A stretch of 64,000 nt of DNA from Petrolisthes cinctipes (lineage: Eukaryota; Arthropoda; Malacostraca; Decapoda; Porcellanidae): assembly GCA_033782935.1 (NCBI GenBank), contig JAWQEG010000710.1:3100001-3164000 (forward strand), read 5' to 3'. This document shows, one piece after another, positions 13,720-24,900 of this stretch; within the stretch, counting starts at the first letter, position 1; the number at the start of each line of letters is the position of its first letter. Both the position numbers and the translations under genes were made by a program. The notes below the pieces were generated by a model that did not search any database, had not been told where the DNA came from, and was given only the letters and a program-made list of their open reading frames with translations.

Positions 13720-15044
13720 GGCATGTACAGATCGCTTCTGGGACCCAAAAATATCGAATTTTCGGGTGTTTTGAGCCTGAATTTGAGATATAAACGAGTA
13801 CAGAAGATGCATGCACATATCGACTTTTGGGCACCAAAAATATCGATTTTGAGCATGTTTTGAGCCTATATTTTGAAAACATTCTAGCACTGAGTAGGCA
13901 TGTACAAATCGCTTCTGGGACCCCTAAATATCGAATTTTCGGGTGTTTTGGGACTGAATTTGAGATATCGACTTTTTGGCACCTAAATTATCGATTTTTA
14001 GCATGTTTTTAGCCTATATTTTGAAAATATTCTAGGACTGAGTAGGCATGTACAAATTGCTTCTGGGACCCCATAATATTGAATTTTCGGGTGTTTTGAG
14101 CCTGAATTTGAGATATAAACGGGTACAGAAGATACATGCACATATTGACTTTGGGCATCTAAAATATCGATTTTCAGCATGTCTTGGGCCTATATTTTGA
14201 AAATACTCTAACACGGAGTAGGCATGTACAGATCGCTTCTGGGACCCCAAAATATCGAATTTTCGGGTGTTTTGAGCCTGAATTTGAGATATAAACGGGT
14301 ACTAATGATGCATGCACATATCGACTTTTGGGCACCTAAAACATCGATTTTGATTATGTTTTGGGCCTGTATCTTGAAAATACTCTAACACGGACTAGGC
14401 ATATACAGATCACTTCTGGGACCCTAAAATATCGAATTTCTGGGTGTTTTGGGCCTGAATTTGAGATATCGCCTTTACGCGCCGAAAATATCGATTTTTA
14501 GCATGTTTTGAGCCTATATTTTGAAAATATTCTAGCACTAAGTAGGCATGTACAGATCGCTTCTGGGACCCCCAAATATCGAATTTTCGGGTGTTTTGAG
14601 CTTGAATTTGAGATATAAACGAGTACAGAAGATGCATGCACATATCGACTTTTGGGCACCTAAAATATCGATTTTGAGCATTTTTTGAGACTATATTTTG
14701 AAAACATTCTAGCACTGAGTAGGCATGTACAGATCGCTTCTGGGACCCCAAATATCGAATTTTCGGGTGTTTAGGGCCAGAATTTGAGATATAAACGGGT
14801 ACAGAAGATGCATGCACATATCGACTTTTGGGCAGCTAAAAGATCGATTTTCAGTATGTTTTTAGCCTGTATTTTGAAAATACTCTAACACGGAGTAGGC
14901 ATATACAGATCGCTTCTGGGACCCCTAAATATCGAATTTTCGGGTGTTTTGGGCCTTAATTTGAGATATCGCCTTTACGCTCCTAAAATATCGATTTTTA
15001 GCATGTTTTGAGCCTATGTTTTGAAAATATTCTAGCACTGAGTA
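13720..15044. repeat. 8-monomer HOR of 1,325 bp, copy 1
   Basis: Anchors at 13720, 13897, 14045, 14221, 14398, 14545, 14722 and 14898 give lengths 177, 148, 176, 177, 147, 177, 176 and 147, summing to 1,325 bp. The next eight monomers repeat both lengths and sequence almost exactly. One visible difference is GAGACTATA near 14687, against GAGCCTATA near 16012 in copy 2. Diagnostic variants are CTAATGATGC near 14302, the GGCATATACAGATCAC anchor at 14398, and GAGCATTTTTTGAG near 14678. Confidence 0.88.
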
Positions 15045-16369
15045 GGCATGTACAGATCGCTTCTGGGACCCAAAAATATCGAATTTTCGGGTGTTTTGAG
15101 CCTGAATTTGAGATATAAACGAGTACAGAAGATGCATGCACATATCGACTTTTGGGCACCAAAAATATCGATTTTGAGCATGTTTTGAGCCTATATTTTG
15201 AAAACATTCTAGCACTGAGTAGGCATGTACAAATCGCTTCTGGGACCCCTAAATATCGAATTTTCGGGTGTTTTGGGACTGAATTTGAGATATCGACTTT
15301 TTGGCACCTAAATTATCGATTTTTAGCATGTTTTTAGCCTATATTTTGAAAATATTCTAGGACTGAGTAGGCATGTACAAATTGCTTCTGGGACCCCATA
15401 ATATTGAATTTTCGGGTGTTTTGAGCCTGAATTTGAGATATAAACGGGTACAGAAGATACATGCACATATTGACTTTGGGCATCTAAAATATCGATTTTC
15501 AGCATGTCTTGGGCCTATATTTTGAAAATACTCTAACACGGAGTAGGCATGTACAGATCGCTTCTGGGACCCCAAAATATCGAATTTTCGGGTGTTTTGA
15601 GCCTGAATTTGAGATATAAACGGGTACTAATGATGCATGCACATATCGACTTTTGGGCACCTAAAACATCGATTTTGATTATGTTTTGGGCCTGTATCTT
15701 GAAAATACTCTAACACGGACTAGGCATATACAGATCACTTCTGGGACCCTAAAATATCGAATTTCTGGGTGTTTTGGGCCTGAATTTGAGATATCGCCTT
15801 TACGCGCCGAAAATATCGATTTTTAGCATGTTTTGAGCCTATATTTTGAAAATATTCTAGCACTAAGTAGGCATGTACAGATCGCTTCTGGGACCCCCAA
15901 ATATCGAATTTTCGGGTGTTTTGAGCTTGAATTTGAGATATAAACGAGTACAGAAGATGCATGCACATATCGACTTTTGGGCACCTAAAATATCGATTTT
16001 GAGCATTTTTTGAGCCTATATTTTGAAAACATTCTAGCACTGAGTAGGCATGTACAGATCGCTTCTGGGACCCCAAATATCGAATTTTCGGGTGTTTAGG
16101 GCCAGAATTTGAGATATAAACGGGTACAGAAGATGCATGCACATATCGACTTTTGGGCAGCTAAAAGATCGATTTTCAGTATGTTTTTAGCCTGTATTTT
16201 GAAAATACTCTAACACGGAGTAGGCATATACAGATCGCTTCTGGGACCCCTAAATATCGAATTTTCGGGTGTTTAGGGCCTTAATTTGAGATATCGCCTT
16301 TACGCTCCTAAAATATCGATTTTTAGCATGTTTTGAGCCTATATTTTGAAAATATTCTAGCACTGAGTA
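15045..16369. repeat. 8-monomer HOR of 1,325 bp, copy 2
   Basis: This is a near-identical tandem copy of 13720-15044 at offset 1,325. Its last monomer, 16223-16369, is also the first monomer of unit P1, so the octamer runs directly into the core. The GAGCATTTTTTGAG variant near 16000 reappears at the end of Q1 (26385-26397) and Q2. Thus the sequence just left of P1 is the same as the sequence left of P2 and P3, and the true tandem junction of the 10.4-kb super-repeat lies inside monomer 15870-16046. Confidence 0.86.
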
Positions 16370-16546
16370 GGCTTGTACAGATCGCTTCTGGGACCCCAAA
16401 ATATCGAATTTTCGGGTGTTTTGAGCCTGAATTTGAGATATAAACGGGTACTGAAGATGCATGCACATATCGACTTTTGGGCACCTAAAACATCGATTTT
16501 GAGCATGTTTTTGGCCTGTATTTTGAAAATACTCTAACACGGAGTA

Positions 16547-16693
16547 GGCATGTACAGATCGCTTCTGGGACCCCAAAATATCGAATTTTCGGGTGTTTTG
16601 GGCCTGAATTTGAGATATTGCCTTTACGCACCTAAAAGATCGATTTTTAGCATGTTTTGAGCCTATATTTTGAAAATATTCTAGGACTGAGTA
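16547..16693 (+). repeat. Exemplar short monomer, C type (147 bp)
   Basis: This is a second short class, with CCTTTACGCACC after GAGATAT(C/T)G in place of the B-type CGACTTTTTGGCACC. One base fewer than B gives 147 bp, or 3 x 49. C types share GATTTTTAGCATG with B types, so C probably derives from B by substitutions plus a one-base loss. Because 147 and 177 are both multiples of three, frames stay open across C and long monomers, which explains the longest minus-strand reading frames. Confidence 0.88.
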
Positions 16694-17400
16694 GGCATGT
16701 ACAGATCGCTTCTGAGACCCAAAAATATCGAATTTTCGGGTGTTTTGAGCTTGAATTTGATATATAAACGAGTACAGAAGATGCATGCACATATCGACTT
16801 TTGGGCACCTAAAATATCGATTTTGAGCATGTTTTGAGCTTATATTTTGAAAACATTCTAGCACTGAGTAGGCATGTACAGATCGCTTCTGGGACCCCAA
16901 AATATCGAATTTTCGGGTGTTTAGGGCCAGAATTTGATATTTAAACGGGTACAGAAGATTCATACACATATTGACTTTGGGCATCTAAAATTTCGATTTT
17001 CAGCATGTTTTGGGCCTGTATTTTGAAAATACTCTAACACGGAGTAGGCATGTACAGATCCCTTCTGGGACCCCAAAATATCGAATTTTCGGGTGTTTTG
17101 AGCTTGAATTTGAGATATAAACGGGTACTAAAGATGCATGCACATTACGACTTTTGGGCACCTAAAACATCGATTTTGAGCATGTTTTGGTCTTGTATTT
17201 TGAAAATACTCTAACACGGAGTAGGCATGTACAGATCCCTTCTGGGAACCCAAAATATCGAATTTTCGGGTGTTTATGGCCAGAATTTGAGATATAAACG
17301 GGTACAGAAGATGCATGCACATATCGACTTTTGGGCACCTAAAAGATCGATTTTCAGTATGTTTTTGGCCTGTATTTTGAAAATACTCTAACACGGAGTA

Positions 17401-17548
17401 GGCATGTACAGATCGCTTCTGGGACCCCTAAATATCGAATTTTCGGGTGTTTTGGGACTGAATTTGAGATATCGACTTTTTGGCACCTAAAACATCGATT
17501 TTTAGTATGTTTTTAGCCTATATTTTGAAAATATTCTAGCACTGAGTA
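17401..17548 (+). repeat. Exemplar short monomer, B type (148 bp)
   Basis: It reads GAGATATCGACTTTTTGGC where a long monomer has GAGATAT, then 29 further bases ending in ACATAT, then CGAC. The rest of the monomer is intact. B types also share GGGACTGAATTTG, GATTTTTAG and TGTTTTTAGCC, and end in AATATTCTAGCACTGAG, so they appear to descend from one deletion event. Other copies lie at 526, 1850, 12779, 18613, 20355 and their core equivalents. Confidence 0.9.
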
Positions 17549-18257
17549 GGCATGTACAGATTGCTTCTGGGATCCCAAAATGTTGAATTTTCGGGTGTTT
17601 TGTGCCTGAATTTGAGATATAAACGGGTACAGAAGATGCATGCACATATCGACTTTTGGGCACCTAAAATATCGATTTCGAGCATGTTTTGAGCCTATAT
17701 TTTGAAAATATTCTAGCACTGAGTAGGCATGTACAGATTGCTTCTGGGACCCCAAAATATCGAATTTTCGGGTTTTTTTGAGCCTGAATTTGATATATAA
17801 ACGAGAATAGAAGATGCATACACATATCGACTTTTGGGCACCAGAAATATCGATTTTCAGTATGGTTTGGGCCTGAATTTTGAAAATACTCTAACACGGA
17901 GTAGGCATGTACAGATCGCTTCTGGGACCCTAAAATATCGAATTTTCGGGTGTTTTGGGCCAGAATTTGAGATATAAACGGTTACAGAAGAGGCATTCAC
18001 ATATCGACTTTTGAGCACCTAAAAGATCGATTTTCAGTATGTTTTTGGCCTGTATTTTTAAAATACTCTAACACGGAGTAGGCATATACAGATCGCTTCT
18101 GGGACCCCTAAATATCGAAGTTTCTGGTGTTTTGAGCTTGAATTTGAGATATAAACGAGTACAGAAGATGCATGCACATATCGACTTTTGGGCACCTAAA
18201 ATATCGATTTTGAGCATGTTTTGAGCCTATATTTTGAAACCATTCTAACACGGAGTA

Positions 18258-18434
18258 GGCATGTACAGATCGCTTCTGGGACCCCAAAATATCGAATTTT
18301 CGGGTGTTTTGAGCCTGAATTTGAGATATAAACGGGTACTGAAGATGCATTCACATATCGACTTTTGGGCACCTAAAACATCGATTTTGAGCATGTTTTG
18401 GGCCTGTATTTTGAAAATACTCTAACACGGAGTA
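18258..18434 (+). repeat. Exemplar long monomer, junction type I (177 bp)
   Basis: This monomer is representative of the long class that ends in TGTATTTTGAAAATACTCTA and ACACGGAGTA before the next anchor. In order it holds the anchor GGCATGTACAG, TCGCTTCTGGGACCCC, ATCGAATTTTCGGGTG, GAGCCTGAATTTGAGATAT, the 29-bp module (18330-18358), CGACTTTTGGGCACC, ATCGATTTTGAGCATG and the type I junction. Its length is 3 x 59, so open frames can run across neighbouring copies. Seven CpG sites are typical of the class. Confidence 0.9.
18330..18358 (+). other. 29-bp module present in long and absent from short monomers
   Basis: In long monomers these 29 bases lie between GAGATAT and CGAC and end in ACATAT. 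Removing them gives exactly the GAGATATCGAC seen in B-type short monomers. The four bases ATAT therefore occur both just before the module and at its right end, as expected for a deletion between short direct repeats or for replication slippage. In many monomers the module contains the palindrome TGCATGCA. It is the longest part of the monomer without A or T tracts. Confidence 0.85.
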
Positions 18435-18937
18435 GGCATTTACAGATCCCTTCTGGGACCCCAAAATATCGAATTTTCGGGTGTTTTGGGCCAGAATTTG
18501 AGATATAAACGGGTACAGAAGATGCATGCACATATCGACTTTTGGGCACCAAAAAAGATCGATTTTCAGTATGTTTTTGGCCTTTATTTTGAAAATACTC
18601 TAACACGGAGTAGGCATGTACAGATCGCTTCTGGGACCCCTAATAATCGAATTTTCGGGTGTTTTGGGACTGAATTTGAGATATCGACTTTTTGGCACCT
18701 AAAACATCGATTTTTAGTATGTTTTTAGCCTATATTTTGAAAATATTCTAGCACTGAGTAGGCATGTACAGATTGCTTCTGGGATCACAAATTGTTGAAT
18801 TTTCGGGTGTTTTGAGCCTGAATTTGAGATATAAACAGGTACAGAAGATGCATGCACATATCGACTTTTGGGCACCTAAAATATCGATTTCGAGCATGTT
18901 TTGAGCCTATATTTTAAAAATATTCTAGCACTGAGTA

Positions 18938-19999
18938 GGCATGTACAGATCGCTTCTGGGACCCCAAAATATCGAATTTTCGGGTGTTTTGAGCCTGAAT
19001 TTGAGATATAAACGAGTATAGAAGATGCATACACATATCGACTTTTGGGCACCAGAAATATCGATTTTCAGCATGATTTGGGCCTGAATTTTGAAAATAC
19101 TCTAACACGGAGTAGGCATGTACAGATCGCTTCTGGGACCCCAAAATATCGAATTTTCGGGTGTTTTGGGCCAGAATTTGAGATATAAACGGTTACAGAA
19201 GATGCATTCACATATCGACTTTTGAGCACCTAAAAGATCGATTTTCAGTATGTTTTTGGCCTGTATTTTTAAAATACTCTAACACGGAGTAGGCATGTAC
19301 AGATCGCTTCTGGGACCCCTAAATATCGAAGTTTCGGGTGTTTTGAGCTTGAATTTGAGATATAATCGAGTACAGAAGATGCATGCACATATCGACTTTT
19401 GGGCACCTAAAATATCGATTTCGAGCATGTTTTGAGCCTATATTTTGAAACTATTCTAGCACTGAGTAGGCATGTACAGATCGCTTCTGGGACCCCAAAA
19501 TATCGAATTTTCGGGTGTTTTGAGCCTGAATTTGAGATATAAACGAGTATAGAAGATGCATACACATATCGACTTTTGGGCACCAGAAATATCGATTTTC
19601 AGCATGGTTTGGGCCTGAATTTTGAAAATACTCTAACACGGAGTAGGCATGTACAGATCGCTTCTGGGACCCCAAAATATCGAATTTTCGGGTGTTTTGG
19701 GCCAGAATTTGAGATATAAACGGTTACAGAAGATGCATTCACATATCGACTTTTGAGCACCTAAAAGATCGATTTTCAGTATGTTTTTGGCCTGTATTTT
19801 TAAAATACTCTAACACGGAGTAGGCATGTACAGATCGCTTCTGGGACCCCTAAATATCGAAGTTTCGGGTGTTTTGAGCTTGAATTTGAGATATAAACGA
19901 GTACAGAAGATGCATGCACATATCGACTTTTGGGCACCTAAAATATCGATTTTGAGCATGTTTTGAGCCTATATTTTGAAACCATTCTAACACGGAGTA
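18938..19999. repeat. Trimer sub-duplication inside unit P (2 x 531 bp)
   Basis: Monomers 18938, 19115 and 19292 are repeated as 19469, 19646 and 19823 at an offset of 531 bp, which is three times 177. Shared marks are GAGTATAGAAGATGCATACAC, CACCAGAAATATCG, TAAACGGTTACAG and GAAGTTTCGG. The third monomer of each copy differs at its right end (CGATTTCGAGC with AAACTATTCTAG, against CGATTTTGAGC with AAACCATTCTAA). The same trimer pair is present in every P and Q unit, for example 24689 and 25220 in Q1, so it predates the P/Q split. Confidence 0.85.
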
Positions 20000-20502
20000 G
20001 GCATGTACAGATCGCTTCTGGGACCCCAAAATATCGAATTTTCGGGTGTTTTGAGCCTGAATTTGAGATATAAACGGGTACTGAAGATGCATTCACATAT
20101 CGACTTTTGGGCACCTAAAACATCGATTTTGAGCATGTTTTGAGCCTGTATTTTGTAAATACTCTAACACGGAGTAGGCATTTACAGATCGCTTCTGGGA
20201 CCCCAAAATATCGAATTTTCTGGTGTTTAGGGCCAGAATTTGAGATATAAACGGGTACAGAAGATGCATGCACATATCGACTTTTGGGCACCAAAAAAGA
20301 TCGATTTTCAGTATGTTTTTGGCCTGTATTTTGAAAATACTCTAACACGGAGTAGGCATGTACAGATCGCTTCTGGGACCCCTAATAATCGAATTTTCAG
20401 GTGGTTTGGGACTGAATTTGAGATATCGACTTTTTGGCACCTAAAAGATCGATTTTTAGCATGTTTTTAGCCTATATTTTGAAAATATTCTAGCACTGAG
20501 TA

Positions 20503-20679
20503 GGCATGTACAGATCGATTCTGGAACCCTAAAATATCGAATTTTCGGGTGTTTTGAGCATGAATTTGAGATATAAACGAGTACAGAAGAAGCATGCACA
20601 TATCGACTTTTGGGCACCTAAAATATCGATTTTGAGCATGTTTTGAGCTTATATTTTGAAAACATTCTAGCACTGAGTA
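20503..20679 (+). repeat. Exemplar long monomer, junction type II (177 bp)
   Basis: This long monomer ends in TATATTTTGAAAACATTCTA and GCACTGAGTA instead of the type I junction. Type I and type II junctions are the two clear families of the boundary region, and they are interspersed through all the HORs. This copy also carries the recurrent CAGATCGATTCTGGAACC and GAGCATGAATTTG variants that mark monomer 26 of the P and Q units. Confidence 0.88.
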
Positions 20680-20855
20680 GGCATGTACAGATCGCTTCTG
20701 GGACCCCAAAATATCGAATTCTCGGGTGTTTAGGGCCAGAATTTGATATTTAAACGGGTACAGAAGATTCATGCATATATTGACTTTGGGCATCTAAAAT
20801 ATCGATTTTCAGCATGTTTTGGGCCTGTATTTTGAAAATACTCTAACACGGAGTA

Positions 20856-21000
20856 GGCATGTACAGATCGCTTCTGGGACCCCAAAATATCGAATTTTCG
20901 GGTGTTTTGGGCCTGAATTTGAGATATCGCATTTACGAACCTAAAATATCGATTTTTAGCATCTTTTGAGCCTATATTTTGAAAATATTATAGCATAGTA
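20856..21000 (+). repeat. Exemplar 145-bp short monomer with GCATAGTAGG end
   Basis: This C-like monomer has a further two-base loss at its right boundary, giving TAGCATAGTAGGC where others read TAGCACTGAGTAGGC. The same shortened boundary occurs in the monomers starting at 1026, 5385, 6326, 8979, 9802, 13280, 47198, 50821 and 54769, as well as in each P unit. It therefore predates most HOR generations here and is a good lineage marker. Core copies also read GCATTTACGAACC and GCATCTTTTGAGCC. Confidence 0.85.
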
Positions 21001-21974
21001 GGCATGTACAGATCGCTTCTGGGACCCCTAAATATCGAATTTTCGGGTGTTTTGAACCTTAATTTGATATATCGACTTTTTGGCACCTAAAATATCGATT
21101 TTTAGCAAGTTTTTAGCCAATATTTTGAAAATATTCTAGCACTGATTAGGCATGTACAGATTGCTTCTGGGACCCCTAAATATCGAATTTTCGAGTGTTT
21201 TGGGCCTTAATTTGAGATATCGCCTTTACGCACCTAAAATATCGATTTTTAGCATGTTTTGAGCCTATGTTTTGAAAATATTCTAGCACTGAGTAGGCAT
21301 GTACAGATCGCTTCTGGGACCCAAAAATATCGAATTTTCGGGTGTTTTGAGCCTGAATTTGAGATATAAACGAGTACAGAAGATGCATGCACATATCGAC
21401 TTTTGGGCACCAAAAAATATCGATTTTGGGCATGTTTTGAGCCTATATTTTGAAAACATTCTAGCACTGAGTAGGCATGTACAGATCGCTTCTGGGACCC
21501 CTAAATATCGAATTTTCGGGTGTTTTGGGACTGAATTTGAGATATCGACTTTTTGGCACCTAAAATATCGATTTTTAGCATGTTTTGAGCCTATATTTTG
21601 AAAATATTCTAGCACTAAGTAGGCATGTACAGATCGCTTCTGGGACCCCCAAATATCGAATTTTCGGGTGTTTTGAGCTTGAAGTTGAGATATAAACGAG
21701 TACAGAAGATGCATGCACATATCGACTTTTGGGCACCTAAAATATCGATTTTGAGCATGTTTTGAGCCTATATTTTGAAAACATTCTAGCACTGAGTAGG
21801 CATGTACAGATCGCTTCTGGGACCCCAAATATCGAATTTTCGGGTGTTTAGGGCCAGAATTTGAGATATAAACGGGTACAGAAGATGCATGCACATATCG
21901 ACTTTTGGGCAGCTAAAAGATCGATTTTCAGTATGTTTTTAGCCTGTATTTTGAAAATACTCTAACACGGAGTA

Positions 21975-24900
21975 GGCATATACAGATCGCTTCTGGGACC
22001 CCTAAATATCGAATTTTCGGGTGTTTTGGGCCTTAATTTGAGATATCGCCTTTACGCTCCTAAAATATCGATTTTTAGCATGTTTTGAGCCTATATTTTG
22101 AAAATATTCTAGCACTGAGTAGGCTTGTACAGATCGCTTCTGGGACCTCAAAATATCGAATTTTCGGGTGTTTTGAGCCTGAATTTGAGATATAAACGGG
22201 TACTGAAGATGCATGCACATATCGACTTTTGGGCACCTAAAACATCGATTTTGAGCATGTTTTTGGCCTGTATTTTGAAAATACTCTAACACGGAGTAGG
22301 CATGTACAGATCGCAACTGGGACCCCAAAATATCGAATTTTCGGGTGTTTTGGGCCTGAATTTGAGATATTGCCTTTACGCACCTAAAAGATCGATTTTT
22401 AGCATGTTTTGAGCCTATATTTTGAAAATATTCTAGGACTGAGTAGGCATGTACAGATCGCTTCTGAGACCCAAAAATATCGAATTTTCGGGTGTTTTGA
22501 GCTTGAATTTGATATATAAACGAGTACAGAAGATGCATGCACATATCGACTTTTGGGCACCTAAAATATCGATTTTGAGCATGTTTTGAGCTTATATTTT
22601 GAAAACATTCTAGCACTGAGTAGGCATGTACAGATCGCTTCTGGGACCACAAAATATCGAATTTTCAGGTGTTTAGGGCCAGAATTTGATATTTAAACGG
22701 GTACGGAAGATTCATACACATATTGACTTTGGGCATCTAAAATATCGATTTTCAGCATGTTTTGGGCCTGTATTTTGAAAATACTCTAACACGGAGTAGG
22801 CATGTACAGATCCCTTCTGGGACCCCAAAATATCGAATTTTCGGGTGTTTTGAGCTTGAATTTGAGATATAAACGGGTACTAAAGATGCATGCACATATC
22901 GACTTTTGGGCACCTAAAACATCGATTTTGAGCATGTTTTGGTCTTGTATTTTGAAAATACTCTAACACGGAGTAGGCATGTACAGATCCCTTCTGGGAC
23001 CCCAAAATATCGAATTTTCGGGTGTTTATGGCCAGAATTTGAGATATAAACGGGTACAGAAGATGCATGCACATATCGACTTTTGGGCACCTAAAAGATC
23101 GATTTTCAGTATGTTTTTGGCCTGTATTTTGAAAATACTCTAACACGGAGTAGGCATGTACAGATCGCTTCTGGGACCCCTAAATATCGAATTTTCGGGT
23201 GTTTTGGGACTGAATTTGAGATATCGACTTTTTGGCACCTAAAATATCGATTTTTAGTATGTTTTTAGCCTATATTTTGAAAATATTCTAGCACTGAGTA
23301 GGCATGTACAGATTGCTTCTGGGATCCCAAAATGTTGAATTTTCGGGTGTTTTGTGCCTGAATTTGAGATATAAACGGGTACAGAAGATGCATGCACATA
23401 TCGACTTTTGGGCACCTAAATTATCGATTTCGAGCATGTTTTGAGCCTATATTTTGAAAATATTCTAGCACTGAGTAGGCATGTACAGATTGCTTCTGGG
23501 ACCCCAAAATATCGAATTTTCGGGTGTTTTGAGCCTGAATTTGATATATAAACGAGAATAGAAGATGCATACACATATCGACTTTTGGGCACCAGAAATA
23601 TCGATTTTCAGCATGGTTTGGGCCTGAATTTTGAAAATACTCTAACACGGAGTAGGCATGTACAGATCGCTTCTGGGACCCTAAAATATCTAATTTTCGG
23701 GTGTTTTGGGCCAGAATTTGAGATATAAACGGTTACAGAAGATGCATTCACATATCGACTTTTGAGCACCTAAAAGATCGATTTTCAGTATGATTTTGGC
23801 CTGTATTTTTAAAATACTCTAACACGGAGTAGGCATGTACAGATCGCTTCTGGGACCCCTAAATATCGAAGTTTCTGGTGTTTTGAGCTTGAATTTGAGA
23901 TATAAACGAGTACAGAAGATGCATGCACATATCGACTTTTGGGCACCTAAAATATCGATTTTGAGCATGTTTTGAGCCTATATTTTGAAACCATTCTAAC
24001 ACGGAGTAGGCATGTACAGATCGCTTCTGGGACCCCAAAATATCGAATTTTCGGGTGTTTTGAGCCTGAATTTGAGATATAAACGGGTACTGAAGATGCA
24101 TTCACATATCGACTTTTGGGCACCTAAAACATCGATTTTGAGCATGTTTTGGGCCTGTATTTTGAAAATACTCTAACACGGAGTAGGCATTTACAGATCC
24201 CTTCTGGGACCCCAAAATATCGAATTTTCGGGTGTTTTGGGCCAGAATTTGAGATATAAACGGGTACAGAAGATGCATGCACATATCGACTTTTGGGCAC
24301 CAAAAAAGATCGATTTTCAGTATGTTTTTGGCCTTTATTTTGAAAATACTCTAACACGGAGTAGGCATGTACAGATCGCTTCTGGGACCCCTAATAATCG
24401 AATTTTCGGGTGTTTTGGGACTGAATTTGAGATATCGACTTTTTGGCACCTAAAACATCGATTTTTAGTATGTTTTTAGCCTATATTTTGAAAATATTCT
24501 AGCACTGAGTAGGCATGTACAGATTGCTTCTGGGATCCCAAATTGTTGAATTTTCGGGTGTTTTGAGCCTGAATTTGAGATATAAACGGGTACAGAAGAT
24601 GCATGCACATATCGACTTTTGGGCACCTAAAATATCGATTTCGAGCATGTTTTGAGCCTATATTTTAAAAATATTCTAGCACTGAGTAGGCATGTACAGA
24701 TCGCTTCTGGGACCCCAAAATATCGAATTTTCGGGTGTTTTGAGCCTGAATTTGAGATATAAACGAGTATAGGAGATGCATACACATATCGACTTTTGGG
24801 CACCAGAAATATCGATTTTCAGCATGATTTGGGCCTGAATTTTGAAAATACTCTAACACGGAGTAGGCATGTACAGATCGCTTCTGGGACCCCAAAATAT

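Larger units (their letters stand above)
20503..21621. repeat. Seven-monomer segment present in P but absent from Q1 and Q2
   Basis: This 1,119-bp segment (177, 176, 145, 148, 147, 178 and 148) is found in P1 here, in P2 at 30710-31828, in P3 at 41094-42212, and in similar form after Q3 at 46845-47962. The older cassette at 12927-14044 also has this order. It is replaced in Q1 and Q2 by a junction within one hybrid monomer. Its presence in older context argues that Q lost it rather than that P gained it. Confidence 0.85.
16223..21974. repeat. Unit P1: 34-monomer HOR, 5,752 bp
   Basis: Thirty-four monomers were counted: 16223, 16370, 16547, 16694, 16871, 17047, 17224, 17401, 17549, 17726, 17904, 18081, 18258, 18435, 18613, 18761, 18938, 19115, 19292, 19469, 19646, 19823, 20000, 20177, 20355, 20503, 20680, 20856, 21001, 21149, 21296, 21474, 21622 and 21799. 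Marks shared by P units but not by Q1 or Q2 include GGGAACCC at 17244, CATTACG at 17143, a run of seven T after CGGG near 17772, the ATATACAG anchor at 18081, and the seven monomers 20503-21621 that Q lacks. ATAATCGAG near 19371 is in P1 to P3. The private variant GATCACAAATTG near 18784 is in P1 only. Confidence 0.92.

Noticed and set aside
18330..18358. TGCATGCA palindrome as a transcription factor site
   Set aside because: The palindrome resembles a plant RY element, but it is repeated in hundreds of satellite copies without any gene nearby, so a promoter role is unsupported.
18258..18434. CENP-B box in ATCGAATTTTCGGG
   Set aside because: The CENP-B core needs TTCG, seven bases with a fixed A, then CGGG. 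Here ATCG is followed by only six bases before CGGG, and key positions do not match.
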